64,000 bases of DNA from Symbiodinium natans. Taxonomy: Eukaryota; Sar; Dinophyceae; Suessiales; Symbiodiniaceae. The notes under the pieces were generated by a model, which was given only the letters and a program-made list of their open reading frames with translations, had not been told where the DNA came from and made no database searches. Position numbers and translations under genes: made by a program. Positions 38,050 to 50,768 of the stretch are shown here, piece by piece (position 1 is the first letter of the stretch; every line of letters starts with the position of its first letter). The stretch spans positions 136,501-200,500 of the forward strand of contig CAJNDS010002258.1 of the NCBI GenBank assembly GCA_905221605.1, read 5' to 3'.

Positions 38050-38460
38050 TCACGGGAGGAGCCCCGAGGACGCCCAATGCGGAGGTGGCACATCCGGCTT
38101 GTCCGGGTCCAATCCCGTTGGCTCAGCCTCCAGTTCCTGGTAAGGCACCAGCTTGGGTGCGTGTACCACAACACGACGGGCTCGCCCGGACACCGGCCTG
38201 ATCTCCGCCCGCTGGCCATACTGCCCGCGGACCCCGTGCACCAGGTCGGGTCCGGAGGCCTTGGGGTCGAGCTTGCTAAACGCTTGCTCGCGTCGCAACA
38301 CCAGCTGCCCGACCTTGAAGTGGGTCATGGTGTCGAAGTGCACCTATCCGGCCTCCTCGGGCCTCATGGCATCACGGATTCTTGCCTCCTCGGCGCGCAT
38401 CCGTTGGCCAGCAACTGCGTGCAACTTCTCAACCTCCCCCGCAGGGCCTTGCCGTAAGCT
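38050..38460 (-). pseudogene. Retrotransposon integrase C-terminal fragment
   Basis: The minus strand reads a typical Ty3/gypsy-like integrase tail: DTMTHFKVGQLVLRR, then FSKLDPKASGP, VRGQYGQRAEI and VVVHAPKLVPYQE. This matches the post-integrase SH3-like (GPY/F-type) region, in which FxxGDLVLRR, KLDPKWxGP and HxxQLxPY are conserved. The preceding helix reads RMRAEEARIRDAMRPEEAG, followed by an in-frame stop at about 38345, so the copy is broken. The catalytic core (D,D-35-E) is absent. It sits between two ~490-bp direct repeats. Confidence 0.65.
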
Positions 38461-38565
38461 TCCTGTCACATTGGTAGTTGGACTGAGTCAGTCCTGGACC
38501 ATGGGGGCAGGGGCAAAGGCAATGACCGAGAAGGGCAATCCTAAGAATGCCAAGGTGGCTGTGGG

Positions 38566-39053
38566 GTCTTGCTTGGGAGAGAAGCCTAAAGCTGGCGCAT
38601 CTTGATCCAGCTGGGAAGAAATCGAAACCGGATGCTTCACGGGTTTAGGGTTTAAAAGGCTCTTTACACTGCGGAATGGTTGCCAAGACGGTCGGGCAAA
38701 ATCTGCAGGTCTGTGAGCATGAGAAACCCCAAACCCGACACACGCAGACCCGCAGAACACATTTACCATGCACGGCTTCTCCTGGCGTCAGCCAATAAAT
38801 TGAAGACCGAGAAGATTCCCTCCCAAACACAGACGACGACCCTTTTGGGGGAAGATTTGGGTCAGGCAGTTTGGCGTGGGTTCCGAGTTTTCGGTGGTGT
38901 CAGGGTTCGGGGATGTATGTTCTGGTTCCCATCTTGCGTGGCTTATGCTGCTTCTGAGCTGACTTGGGCCATGCGCTGGATGAGGGCATGCCTCAAGCTT
39001 CTGGCATACTGGTTCTGCAAAAGCGTGTGAAGGCAGCTGTGCTGAGGTGCATC
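38566..39053. repeat. ~490-bp direct repeat, right copy
   Basis: Partner of 37379-37875, offset about 1.19 kb. Both begin near GTCTTGCTTGGGAGA and end near GAAGGCAGCTGTGCTGAGG. The TTTAGGG word near the start is present in both, so it predates the duplication. Confidence 0.85.
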
Positions 39054-40500
39054 CTTGGGCGGCATGTCTTGAGACCTGCAGCACCTGCAACTAAAGCTTG
39101 CTGGTCTGGCGACCACGGAATTTAGCGAGAGCTCCGGTCTACGTTGGTGCTGGAGCCTTAAAATCAGGCCCTTGCTGGCTCTTGTGGAGGGCCCTCAACG
39201 AAGAGATTCGCGGAAACGACCGAAGCATCTGCCTGCTCCTCACAGCAGCACCTTCCTAAGCAAGCACACCGGTGGAGAAGATGGGAGCGAAGCGACACAC
39301 TGCACAGGGATTTGCTGCGCTGAAACTGGATGTTGAATTTGGCAGGCGCAACAGATTCCGTCTAGGGCTCAGGGTTCAGAGTTTACGGTTTGGGGATCAT
39401 CCCGCCCAACACGCAAGCCGGGGGCCCAGTCCGTTGCACACTAGTGCCTGGGGAATGCGAAGGAAGCAAGAACGGATAGCGGACTCTCGAGACATAGCTC
39501 TACATGCACATGTTTCGGCTGCTGGGCGTGTCTGGCATCTGCACACAGGATGTTGTGTGGATTGCGGGGGTTGGGAATTGGGCTTAGGAGACACTCCTGA
39601 TGAGGGATATCCTGTTGGAGCCTCCGAGCCAGATGGGGGTTTGATCTAAACCCTCTTGGGTTCAGCTGCTAGCTGAGGGTACCAAAATGCATCCCATGGT
39701 TTAGATCAACCCACGTGGTGGAGGCAACGGCCTTGGTGGAAGCCCAGGAAAGCCAAGTTTTAGGAGGTGTCAGCAGAAGCATTCGTGCTGCAAGTGCTGC
39801 GCATGCTAGGCTATCACTGTGGACATGAGAGCTACATGTGGAAGGCAGGGGAGGCTTTCCGAGCGGCACGAGACACTCGACAGTCTGGGCAGCGTGTCTT
39901 GAGGTCTGCACTTGTAGTTAAAGGCTGCTGGTTGCTCAGGCCTCAGCATCCGGCTCTTGATGACTCTCGCGGAGAGCCCTCAACAAAGAGAAGTGCGGAA
40001 TCGCCAACAAGGCAACCCCATGTTGTAACCCGAAGCCCTAAGCAACCCTCAACCCTAAACTTCAAACCCTAACCCCCAACCCAAGACTCAAGCCACAAAC
40101 CCTAAACCTTACACCCTGAACCTGAACCCCCAAACCCAAGACCGTGTAGACCCCCAAGGGTTTCCACTGGTGACCACCGTAGCATCTACCTGTTCCTCGA
40201 AGCAGCACCTCCCTAAGAAAGCAGCGCCACCGAGGGAGAAGATGTGAGCGAAACGGCACACTGCACAGGGATCTGCTGCGCTGACATTGGATGCTGAATT
40301 TGGCCGGCGCAACAGATTCCGTTTAGGGTTCAGATTTGAAAGCAGGGGGGTCCAGTCCATTGCACACTACCGCCCGGGGAATGCTAGGCAAATGTTTCGG
40401 CTGCTGGGCTTGTATAACACCTGCAGAAGTTGGCCGTTGGGTTCTAAGGCTTCAGTGTGCTTTGAAGTAGGCGAACTTGCTTCGGCTGTCTATTGGCTTC
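39053..40500 (+). repeat. Local tandem duplication, ~0.85-0.95 kb period
   Basis: Matching blocks in the same order: CATGTCTTGAG-CCTGCA (39064) with CGTGTCTTGAGGTCTGCA (39892); CACACTGCACAGGGAT-TGCT plus GGCGCAACAGATTCCGT (39294-39362) with 40256-40322; and CCAGTCC-TTGCACACTA with ATGTTTCGGCTGCTGGGC (39429-39530) with 40350-40410. Diverged, with indels. TTTAGGG-like and CCCTAAA-like words occur at 39362-39400 and 40030-40140. No gene. Confidence 0.65.
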
Positions 40501-43398
40501 GCGGCCCGACGGCCGTAGAGTACTTGAGTTCGGAGTTGACTCGAAAGGTACGTAGGTACCCTAAACCCTACTCCCGGAGAATCCCACGAAGCCCATGAGT
40601 GTCGGAGAGTCCGGAGCCGCCATTCCGGGTGGATCGAAGCATGGAGGCCCAAAGAAAGGTGACTGAAAGATTCTTCGACCACTCAAGGTCAAAATGCCTG
40701 GTGCTACATGTCCGACATGTCCTGCGCGATTCTACACGTTGTCACAGCAATGGGTGTACAAGCAGTGCAAACTTCAACGGAGCTCTCAAGATGAATGAGC
40801 AGGTGATGGCGAGCCTCTGCCCGAAACCTCTTGACATCACGTGGGGGCGCAATGCTCACGGGCGCCGATCGCAAGTCTATGAGAAGAAAAGAAGGCTACC
40901 ACCAATTCTGCCGGCATTTCTAAGAATGAGCTCTACGGTCTCCCAGTAATGCGAGCCTGTGTCTGTGCATGCCGCCACATTCCGCCGCCAACCCCAGCGG
41001 AGCAGAGAAGCGTGCAAGTGCGAGCCCGCGCAATCACCGGGGCTTTTGAATCGCCGACCAGCGTCCGAAATACATGTGAGCAGGGGCTAGGGTCTATGGG
41101 GCTTAGGGCCTTTTGGGGTTTAGGGAGGCCTGCGGCGGCCGTAGGCAGTCAGCGACGACTTCCAAGCAACCGGTCGCACGAAGCTGAGCTTGGCTACGGC
41201 ATTACTCTCACAATTGCAGGCCTGGAGACTGCTACAGTTCGGAACGAGTTTTGGCACGGAGCAGCGTCACCTTTGCAAGGATCTCCTGGGCTCAGGACTT
41301 GCATGGCATGCTAGGCCTTGCAGATAGTGCAGCTCCACGGGGCATGCCCCGTGCATGTTGGGAGTGGAACTCGCTTTTCAGCTACGGGGGAATTGGGTCT
41401 AGGGAAGTGGGTCTTGGTGGAGCAGCTCGGGTGTCGGTGGGCGTGTTGGGCCACAACGTCCAAGCATTGCTGATTCTCTGCGAGATGGAGTCTCCATGCC
41501 AGCCGCCTTGAGTGCCCAAGCCCTCCTAAACCGAATACCCCAGACCATAGGCCCTGACACCTGAAACCCTCCTAGAATCATGTGCAGAAGTCGGCAATGA
41601 GTGCTCCTCTAGAAGATCACAAGGCGGGTGTCCAAAGCACATGTCTCACATTCCTGACCAACTGCAACGCGTTTCGGTGAGTAGCTTCGGACGCTGCAGA
41701 TGCTTGGCCATGGCAGACAGCAATGCACTGGGAAAGAAGACAGAAGCTGCAGGCCTGCATGATCAGACCCGAACAGGACTTATCATTCACGGTGCGAGTG
41801 CTGCCGTCTCAAGAAAGGACAAGGCGGTCAGCTATGCATCTTTCCAAACCTTCGGCAACACAAGCTACCGCCTCAAGCTTCACACAAGGCTGCCTTCTGA
41901 AGCAGCCGTGCGACAGGAATGCCAGCTGCAAGCATTTGTCATGTAGGTGTTGCTGGGCGGAGGCCGTGAGGAAGGCTGGCCATGGCATGGCAGGGCAACG
42001 CCTGAACAAAGAGATAAGTTGCGGCCGCGCATCAGACAGGAAAAGGCCTTTGAGGCAACCGCCTTGAGCATGCAACAGGTGAGCGCTGCCGTCTCAAACC
42101 GGACAAGGCGGTCAGCGATGCAGCCTTCCAAGCAATCGGCCGCACAAGCCACCTTGCAAACTGATGCCATTGCTGGCGGTGCACAGCGAGAGTGCTGCGC
42201 AGCCAAGCACCTCGTGCCCCTCAGGGAGCGGCACCTCTCCATCCCACGAAACCAGCAAGAGCGTCGGCTCGGGCAGCCTTCCGAGCATGCTGCACAAAGC
42301 CCGCATCGGGGACCTCATAGACATGGACGCCTCACATGAGAGCAGGCAGCTTTGTCGTGGCGTGGACCAATCTCTGAAGTGAGGCCGGGTCGAGGCATGG
42401 GGCTAGCAAGGAGAGAACCGACTGGGCTAAGTCAAAAAAAAAGGCCGACCTGCAGGGCCCATCAGGGCCCTGCAAAAGCGAGGCCTAGGCGGCGCTTCCG
42501 ACGCGAAAAGGCTGGTGGGTTACTTGTGAGGCGTGCTGGAGACAGTGGCGGCAGGTCGAGACCGAATGCATACATCGAAACTACAGGGCCCTTTGCAGCA
42601 CATGTCCGTGCGGACAAACTATGTGCTGAGCTGGCCACTGCTAGTAAAGCAAGCACGCTCAGCGCTGTCTACTCACAAACCCATCGCCATGCCCCTCACC
42701 TCCCCCAGACAAAAGCCGTGTTCACCACATCCACCTCTCCTACAAGTGCCTCAGGATCCACCCTCTGCCGCTGCCGACTACTCAGCACCACACTTCAACC
42801 CGGGAACGCGCGGAAACACTGTATAAACTCGAAGCCCGATTCACCAGGGCTGACGGAGTCCCAGAGCTCGGCAGATGCTTCGACCTTTGCTCCACGAGGA
42901 GGAGGAGGAGGACCTAGCGACTAGGTAGTAGCACAGGAGCCGGTGAAGATCCAATTCCTGAGATTGGTGGTGGTGTCACACACATTTATGTAGGACAGAC
43001 CTGGCTTTGTCGCAAAATCTACGTGAGGTTTGCTAGATCAGACATGCACTTTTGCATACAATCACTGGACCTTCGCGGCACGCCAGCTAAAACAAACTTC
43101 CTTGACTTCCCCTCTCAGGCTGAAAGGCTTAAAGTGTAAGGCTTAGGGCAGGTTTGTCACGCAAGCTGGTCGGGCATGGTACCAACAAGCGTCTTTGACG
43201 TAGAGTCCAGCGAGAAATACTCGTGGATTTCTTACAATGACATCCCCGGTCTTCGTCATCTGACGCGTGTCGAGCCATGACATCCTGAAACCTTCAAACC
43301 AAAGCCGCTTAACCCCTGAACTCTAGTAGAACCGAAGCAGGACTAAGCCTGCTCCGTCGCCTCAGCTTGTTAGAAATGACCTCCTTCGGAGTGCCAAA
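40501..43398. other. Non-coding stretch with a short repeat, no gene recognised
   Basis: GCTGCCGTCTCAA...GGACAAGGCGGTCAGC-ATGC occurs at about 41800 and 42087. Codon-like ORFs are short and lack motifs. Confidence 0.4.
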
Positions 43399-44005
43399 AT
43401 CTGTCGAGGAAGAAGATCTGGGAGTCAAATTTCGGTGCGGAGACGTTGTGGCCAAGGGCCTCGAGCAGCATCGCTCCATCCAGGAAGTCGAGCAGCCTTC
43501 CAAGGATGCGCGGCACGCGCCCCCAACCCTCTCCTGGCTCCCACCACGACGCCTTTGCAGAGAGTTCGGGAAGGGCGCGGAAACCTCAAAAGTGCAGCGG
43601 CCGAGAGAAAGGGCCGCTGATCCCTAGTGGCTTACCTGGCTGACCTACGGGAAGGCGTGTTCTGCAAAATCTGCTGAGGAAGAACATCTGAGAATCTACA
43701 CATGTGCAGGGAGCGGGCCCAAGCAACTGCTCTGCGCTGTTGCGCAGACAAGGGCCTCGCTCCACAACGAGCGGCATCGCTCCATCCGAAGAATCCAGCT
43801 CGAGCAGCCTTCCAAGCAGGCGCAGCACGCGCCCCCGACCCCCGTCTGGCTCCCACCACGAAGCCTTTGCAGATCGTTCGGGAAGGGCTCGGAAACCTCC
43901 AAAAGCGCAGCGGCCGAGAGAAAGGGCCGCTTTTTGGAGGGCGGATGCCTGATGGCTTGCCTGGCCGACCTACGAGACGGCGTGTTCTGTTGCGGAAACG
44001 GTCGC
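43399..44005 (+). repeat. Two-unit tandem duplication (~0.3-0.35 kb)
   Basis: Both units contain GCATCGCTCCATCC, TCGAGCAGCCTTCCAAG, TGGCTCCCACCACGA, GAAACCTC-AAAG-GCAGCGG and CCGAGAGAAAGGGCCGCT, then GCCGACCTACG-GA-GGCGTGTTCTG. First unit to about 43680, second to about 44005. No reading frame is preserved between the units. Confidence 0.85.
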
Positions 44006-45651
44006 ATGTAGAGAGCAACAGCCGCGACGGCCATTTAGCTCTACACCCCTCTCAAACTTAGACAGCCCTACGTGACCCTAAGGCCTACAAACCACCTGGA
44101 ATCCCAAAGCTGGAGGCCATCAACCCAGAGGAGCTGTTGAGGCTTGTGTCTACCTCTTAGGGAGGCTCAGGTGGAGGACGTCGTGAGCCTGGACAAGTCG
44201 CATGAGGGGAGTGGAAGGGTTCTGGGCCCTAAGCCCTATACAGTAAACCCAGTCAGCGTTCACAAGGCCCGAGCTTTGGAGGGGCTTAGGGGGGTTTCTC
44301 AAGCGTCAACCAAAGCCCATCGAATTGGGCTTGCACAATGAGGGGTTTAGGCATGTGGGCTTCCAGCAAACATGCGCACTCAGCACTGCAATCTGCAGCT
44401 ACATCGCCCGCGGCAAGACTTCGAAAGCCCCGGCTAGCATGTGCAGGACACCGGCACGGGTACTTGTGGGACAAGATGTCCTGCACTTACACGCATTTGG
44501 ATCATAAGTCTACTATGTTTTGCAGAGTCTTTGTGTGCTCATGAAGCCCACAGCCACCTGCCCTTCCTCCACTGCGGCCATACTACAACCTGCTCATGGA
44601 GTTCGAATGTTTCAAGTGTTGTAACGGGTCAACAGCTTTCCCCCCTTGTGAATTCTGTAGCGGCTTCATGTGCCACAGGGAGCAGAAAAACAGGGTGAGC
44701 CCTCAGCCGCAAGGGTTTGAACCCCCGGCCAGCAGCCTGAAGGCCCAAGCATACCTGCAGCGGCACAATCCATCAAGGCCTCGTCATGGCTGCGCACCCG
44801 GTCTGCCAAACGCGCGGTGCCGCACGAAGGCCTGCTCCCGTGCTCCCGAAGCTGCATTCTACCTACGCGAAAGGACCGCCCTTCGTCGGACCCTGATACC
44901 GCTGATGCCCAAAAATTCGATGGGCGTGCGGCGGTGCTCCGACACATCAGCGCACGAACCAGGTGAAGAAACCCTGTCGGGAAAACAATGTCAAATACTG
45001 AAGCGACTATACTACAAGACTCAGACTGCCCTACACCTTCAGTTTCGACCTGAGCCAAAAGCATTTGGAGCTGACTGTGGCGTGGGCATTGCAGCACATG
45101 GTGAAGGGTGGGGCCGCCTCTCGTTTACGTGGCGAGGGTTGAAAGACCATGGTCTGCGGCAGGAGAACTCTCATTCACAAGTCCGAGACACCTTGGCAGG
45201 TGTCCTAACTTACGGCCCGCTTCTTGGCAGAACGCCTTTGAAGGCAGCACCCCCCAAAAAGGGGGACCCGAATCTACAACTACTCCCTCCCCCAATTAGA
45301 CCGGGCCACTTCCCGCAACAGCTCGCGCCACAGAGTCATGTGGACACCAAGTGCCATTGGTTGTGGCATATTGAGGCTGCAAAGACTTGAGCTGCCACAT
45401 GGCTTAGGGTTTAGGGTGGAAGCAAGCAAGGAGCGCTGTGTCCGAGTGTGCGACGACTTGACGATTTCTTGCTTGCTCAAAAATCAAGCAGTTCTGCGAA
45501 ACCTTGGTTTTCCATATGTCTCTATTGGTACAGATAAACCAGTTTTGTATATTTTGGGGTCCTCCAACCCTTCTTTTACCAATCTCCAAAGTCTTCGTGG
45601 AGTTGGGTCTGCAACTGACATGTCTAAGAGGATCTTGTTCGAAAGTTCTTT
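44006..45651. other. No supportable gene; one coding-like ORF at the right end
   Basis: A 264-codon plus-strand ORF (44596-45390) begins with a cysteine cluster (FECFKCC, CEFCSGFMCH) but quickly becomes compositionally unlike protein, and I do not call it. The segment 45434-45667 is entered separately. Confidence 0.35.
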
Positions 45652-45667
45652 AAATATGTCCGGCTAA
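45338..45667 (+). CDS. Orphan ORF, possible gene fragment
   Basis: A 109-codon ORF whose second half (LGFPYVSIGTDKPVLYILGS, then RGVGSATDMSKRIL) has protein-like composition and lower GC than its surroundings. It ends at a TAA inside the start of a local duplication (45652-45905), so only its last codons are shared with the other copy. No domain recognised. It may be a decayed exon or chance. Confidence 0.2.
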   Translation: MWTPSAIGCGILRLQRLELPHGLGFRVEASKERCVRVCDDLTISCLLKNQAVLRNLGFPYVSIGTDKPVLYILGSSNPSFTNLQSLRGVGSATDMSKRILFESSLNMSG

Positions 45668-46921
45668 TGCAAGCCGTTTATCACGAACCCACTGCTTCAC
45701 AAATCTACCGTTGCAGGCCATGTGAGCTTGGCATAGCTTGGCAAAAATGTCAGCAAGGGCAACTTGAAGGGGACTGGAAAGTCTAGCGCCATGGCGCAAC
45801 GGCCCGAGTGCGTCCGTCTGTGCTCCTTTGGGCGCAGCGACATCCTCAAGCGCCGCCACGGCTCAATCCAGAACGGTAGCTTTCCTTACACTCGTCAGAA
45901 GGCCCAGATTTTTAAAATTTGGCCCCCACCTTGTTACAAACCCTGGTCGCGCCCCTTGTCGCGCCAGCTTTGTTTCAGACCTTTGTCGCGTGGAATTCTG
46001 GCAGGCGCACTTGCCACAAGCCTTGTCACCCGTTTGGAATGATATCTTGGGAGGCGTGTGTAAAGCAAGTCACGTTCACCATGTGGTCGGACCTGCCCTG
46101 AACAGAAACTGGCTATAGGTCGTCTAAGTGCTAAGTCCGGCCGTCGGTTCCGCAGGCGAAGCTGGAGAAAGAGGCAGAGGTCAAGGCCAGGAGAAATTGC
46201 GGGCATCTGGGGGTTCGCGTATCTTGAGCTTAAAAGGAGTCTGAAGAGTACGTGCTGGCTTGCTTTCCAGCAGCAGTTGCTTGCTTCGTTCCTTGGGCAC
46301 TTGGGGCAGGCCGGTCATACATTGTTGGCGAACCGTCGTCCGATACGATGATGGTGTTGAAGATTCTTCAGCAGTGCTGCACAAAGCACCACTGTCACCA
46401 GTGCCATTGAATTTGAATTGAGACAACCTGAACCTCCTCGTGCTGCGCACAGCTGGTGCAAACTGAAGCTTTTAAGCTCGAACCGATTTTTGTTACAAAC
46501 TACCCTTTGTCGCGCCGTGGGCGCCCGGGGGCTTGTTACAAGCCTGGCGTTTTGGCCCGGCAGCCAAATATGTCCGTTAAATGCAATCCGTTTATCACGA
46601 ACCCACTGCTTCACAAATCTAACGTTGCAGGCCATGTGAGCTTGGCATAGCTTGGCAAAAACACGACCGTGTGCGATCTCAAAAGAAGTCCCAGAGCCGC
46701 TGTTGCTTGCAGGCATTATCGGAGTGTCTGAGAAGCCTTGTACATAGCCAGGACAGGTCAGCAAGGGCAACTTGAAGTGGACTGGAAAGTCTCGCGCCAT
46801 GGCGCAACGGCCCAAGCGCGTGCATCTGTGCTCCTTGGGGCGCAGCGGCATCCTCAAGCGGCGCCGCCACGGCTCAGTCCGGAACGGCGGCATACCTTAC
46901 TCGGCACTACTCAGAAGGCCC
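45652..46921 (+). repeat. Direct duplication (~0.25 kb) with a ~95-bp indel
   Basis: Left copy 45652-45905, right copy 46566-46921. Both share TTTATCACGAACCCACTGCT, GCAGGCCATGTGAGCTTGGC, TAGCTTGGCAAAAA, CAGCAAGGGCAACTTGAAG and GCGCCATGGCGCAACGGCCC. The right copy contains an extra ~95 bases (about 46663-46757) in the middle. Frames are not conserved over the full length. Confidence 0.88.
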
Positions 46922-47662
46922 TTGCCGAAGCAGCCTTCCAGCCGTCCACGCCGGCAGCCGACGGAACAGCATCTTCTCCACCAGCCTTTGCACGAGCAGC
47001 GAAGTTCTGAGCCACGTTGAAGAGGGGACCTGGCAAGGCACGGGAGCAAAAACTTCACATGTACAACATGGTGTCAGAACAAGCCTTTCTTGCTCATATG
47101 CATAGCTCTGCCGACGGTGACATTTACGGACGGCGCGAGCTTTTATCATCCCATCGAGTGATGCTGAGCTTTCCAAGATAAACTTGAACGTCTCGACTGA
47201 CCCGAGGCATCTTGAACAACAAGAGAAATTGCGAAAAGCTGGAGATCCTAACGTTGGCAGAGCCACCTTCCCCAGACCGACAATGCTAAACACTCCTCAT
47301 TCTTGCACTTTTGACAGTGTGACAAAGAACAACGACTGCGAGAAGGTACAGGACGGCATGACTGGGTATGCGGACAGAACTATGAAGTGAGATAAATGCG
47401 CCTCTCACTACCACTGCACACAGCATGCTCCTGACGATTGAGTCGGCTATCGGGTTCCATGCACGAAGTCTACAGATTCTAACCGTAAAGCCTAAACCCT
47501 AAACCCTAAGCCCTACACCCCTAAACCCTAAGCACCCAGCCATCCTCTCTTGCAACTTGAGGCCCCGCCTGCACATCGAAGTCCAAGTCGAGCCACTCCT
47601 TGAAACCCATGGGTGGCTGAGTTGCTAAGGTCTAGGTTTTCGTATAGAGGGTGTATAATACA
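46922..47662. other. Non-coding, short CCCTAAA run
   Basis: CCCTAAA-type words at about 47488-47532; otherwise nothing recognised. Confidence 0.5.
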
Positions 47663-47935
47663 TGACAATACATTACAATGCATTACAATACATTACGTAC
47701 TAAAATACACGATAATGCATTCTAATAGATTCCAATACATTCTAATACATTCGAATACATTCCAATACATTCTAATGCATTCTAATACATTCTAATACAT
47801 TCTAATACATTCTAATACATTCAAATACATTCAAATACATTCAAATACATTCAAATACATTCAAATACATTCAAATACATTACAATACATTGTAATACAA
47901 TATAATACACTAAAATACACTAGAATACACTAAAA
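47663..47935 (+). repeat. Decamer satellite (ATACATTCTA)n
   Basis: About 27 copies of a 10-bp AT-rich unit. Sub-variants are grouped (ACAATACATT, CTAATACATT, CAAATACATT, then TACACTAAAA), showing local spread of variants. Non-coding. Confidence 0.95.
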
Positions 47936-50768
47936 TACAATATACCTGATACCTGGCAATTAGGGGTCGCCACTTCGCGGTGGCCGATGGAAGGTTCGCC
48001 TGACTTCTTTCTAACCGACTCTCTGGCACATCAGCTGCATGGACCATGCGCCGCACACGCCTACTCATATCAAGGTCTGCCCCATCGGCCTAGTTCAAAA
48101 GACACCGTAGGGAATCGTCCGTCAACAAAACCAGAACAGCGTGTGTTTAATCGCCTCTGCTCAGGTTCCTTAGGAGCCAAGCTTCGCCAGGCGCGAAATC
48201 GGCCGTTCCGACGAAGCAAACTGTGCCATACAGCAGCATCTCCTGCGAGAGCCATGCGATGGCAGTTGCTCCAACACTCTCTGGCCTTGAGGGATCCGAG
48301 CGGTGACCATTGGGGACTTCGGCTAGAGGGGAAGCAGGGGTTCTTGCAGGCATTTTGCTTTCAAGAAGAGCTCCCGGGCCATGAACACAACACCCGTCAC
48401 CCCTGTGGAAGCACTGTTGAGGATGACTTTTGTGAATGACTGTTGAACATAACGCTTTTCGATGCACTCCGAACTTTAATCTCACGATGCTGGGCATTTG
48501 CTCTTATCATCGCATACACTTGCCAAATGGGACGTCTGCTTTGACTGCATGGAAAAGCCTTTCAGGTTCGTCCAAGCTTCCACATCCACAGAAGCAAGCG
48601 ACAACATGCTCAGCACAAGAAGCTGACCACCACGTCCCTACTTGCGGTAACCTTCCCGCCTGCTCGTTCTGGAGAGCGGCTTGATCGCCCACCGCAAACG
48701 TGGCCATGGAGCTCGTGCAAAGTCACGGGTCAAAGTGCTCGCGTCTAGTTAAAGCAAGGCTCGTGTCTTTCAAGATATTGAACACTTTTTGAACGAACAA
48801 ACACCCGTGCAAACGAGATCTGCGGCCAGCTGTAAAGGACGCCGAAGCATGCGATAGCAACAATCTCCTTGAAGGGATAGTGACGGCACAGGCGGGCAAG
48901 TTGAGAATGCACTCCTTCCCATACAAGATCCAAGTGCAGAACACGGACCCTACTATTGGGCGCTTCACGTAGCCGTGACAAGATCGCTGGTGTGAGAACA
49001 CATCTGCCAGACTTTCGCTCCACTTATGGACTCTGCACCGTGGAGCAAATTCCCCAACAACTTGCAAAGGCCCGAAGTGTGCAGCCACAGCGTGTTAAGA
49101 TGCATTTTACGCGAGCCGTGTGGACTGCTGCAAGCTACCCTGAAAAGATTTCGTTCTTCAATGTCACTGCGATCTTTCCTAAAATGGCCTCCACCCGTAA
49201 ACCTCCTCAACACTTCACCACCACCCCCACTTCAGGTACACGCCGCCCCCCATTTGCTCGGTTGTTTCCCGCTCTAGATTCATATCTTAAGATACATTGA
49301 AGTTCAATTCGTGACGCTGTAACTGATCTGGCTGTAATTGAAGTTTCGTGCCTGAATTCTTCAGATATGGGACACAACTGCGTCGACTATGACCAAAGCG
49401 ACGAAAGACTAGACTGTAGATTAAGATGCTACTAGGTACCAAATGAGCGGTGGGCGGAGGTCTGCCTGGGAACACAGAAGGCTTGCCCAAACATCTAAAT
49501 TTCAACTTCAAAGTTTAACAACTTAAAGTTTAGAGCTTATAAAGCTAAACGCTTGGAGCTTAAAATTTGATTTGCAGTCTGAAAGCAATACAGAAGCCAA
49601 TGCCTCAACTTAACTGTGTCACAATTTCGCTTTGCAGCATCGCATCTGGCATGCAGAGGGTTTAGGATTTAGGGTTTAGGGGTTAGGGTTTAGGGTTTAA
49701 GGTGTAGAAATAGCAGTTGGTTGCAACTTCTAAGTATCAGGACCCCGAACTAAGGGACCCCAGTTTTCTGAAGCCCCCAAACCCCCTCCAAAACCTCATA
49801 AAACCCTAAAACACCCTAAGCCTGTTTTAACATCCGCAAAGGGCTCCTTAGAGGAACCTTTAAACATCGCATCGGATCTCCCTTTGGCGCTGTCGTGTCT
49901 GCAGGTCAGCGAAGCCACATTTCGGAGGAGCACTGCTTCGGCGAACTGCGAACCATCGTGAGCAATCCTCTAGACCCCAAACCCAAAACTCTCAAGCAAA
50001 AACCCTAAATTCTAGAATTCTCAACGTTGCATACTCTAAACGCCGAAACTCTCGACCGTGCCTGCACGTCTCTCTTGCCCTCCGGAAATCTGCATCAGCT
50101 TCTATGGCACACAGGATGATGACATCCTTACGAGCTGCAACTGCTCACCAGCACGTCTGCAAAATCCGTTTGCTCTGGATCTTTCGGTCAAAATATGGCT
50201 CACCTGGTCCTGCTCACATAAAGAAAAGCTGGAAGTGCAGCGCCTTCTGCACCGCGGAATGTATTTTACTCTGCATGAGAGGACGCAGCTCGGCTGGTCA
50301 CGTGCAACTGTAGAGAAGGAGCACAACAGCCCTGCATTTGGGTCCAGTCATGCAGAAGTCCAATCATATGCATGCCGCACTGCTTTCTTCGGGTCCGGGC
50401 CTGACATTATGAGGGCTGCGTGCAATGCTGTCCCAGCCAACACAAGATAACACGGAAGATATGTTCGTGTGCCGTCACAGTCCACACTTGGCCGTTCCCC
50501 CGCTTCCGGCAACGAAGCCACATGCAAGCTATCGATTGTAGCAACTTGGCGGATAGTTTGGACACTCGGGGTGTGTTGGGCTTTAGGTTTTTTAACTCTG
50601 AGTATTTTGGTGGGTTTGAGGGTTTCAAGCTTCGCTTGTTTAAGGGGCACTTGAATGCAGTGCAGGGTTTTAGGGCTATTGGGCTTTGGGTTTGTGTTTG
50701 GGGTTTATAAAGGCCGGGAAAAGATTCGCTACAATACACACAAACGCGGAGACAGAAAAGACAGCAGG
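47936..50768. other. Non-coding stretch with a telomere-like run
   Basis: TTTAGGG-type repeats at about 49658-49706, with CCCTAAA words at about 49800. No gene or RNA recognised. Confidence 0.45.

Noticed and set aside
44710-44735. tRNA T-arm-like sequence GGGTTTGAACCCCC
   Set aside because: Upstream bases do not fold into a D-arm, anticodon arm and acceptor stem, and the T-stem pairs poorly.
44596-45390. 264-codon plus-strand ORF with a cysteine-rich start
   Set aside because: Only the first ~35 residues look structured; the rest has no protein-like pattern, and no zinc-finger spacing is completed.
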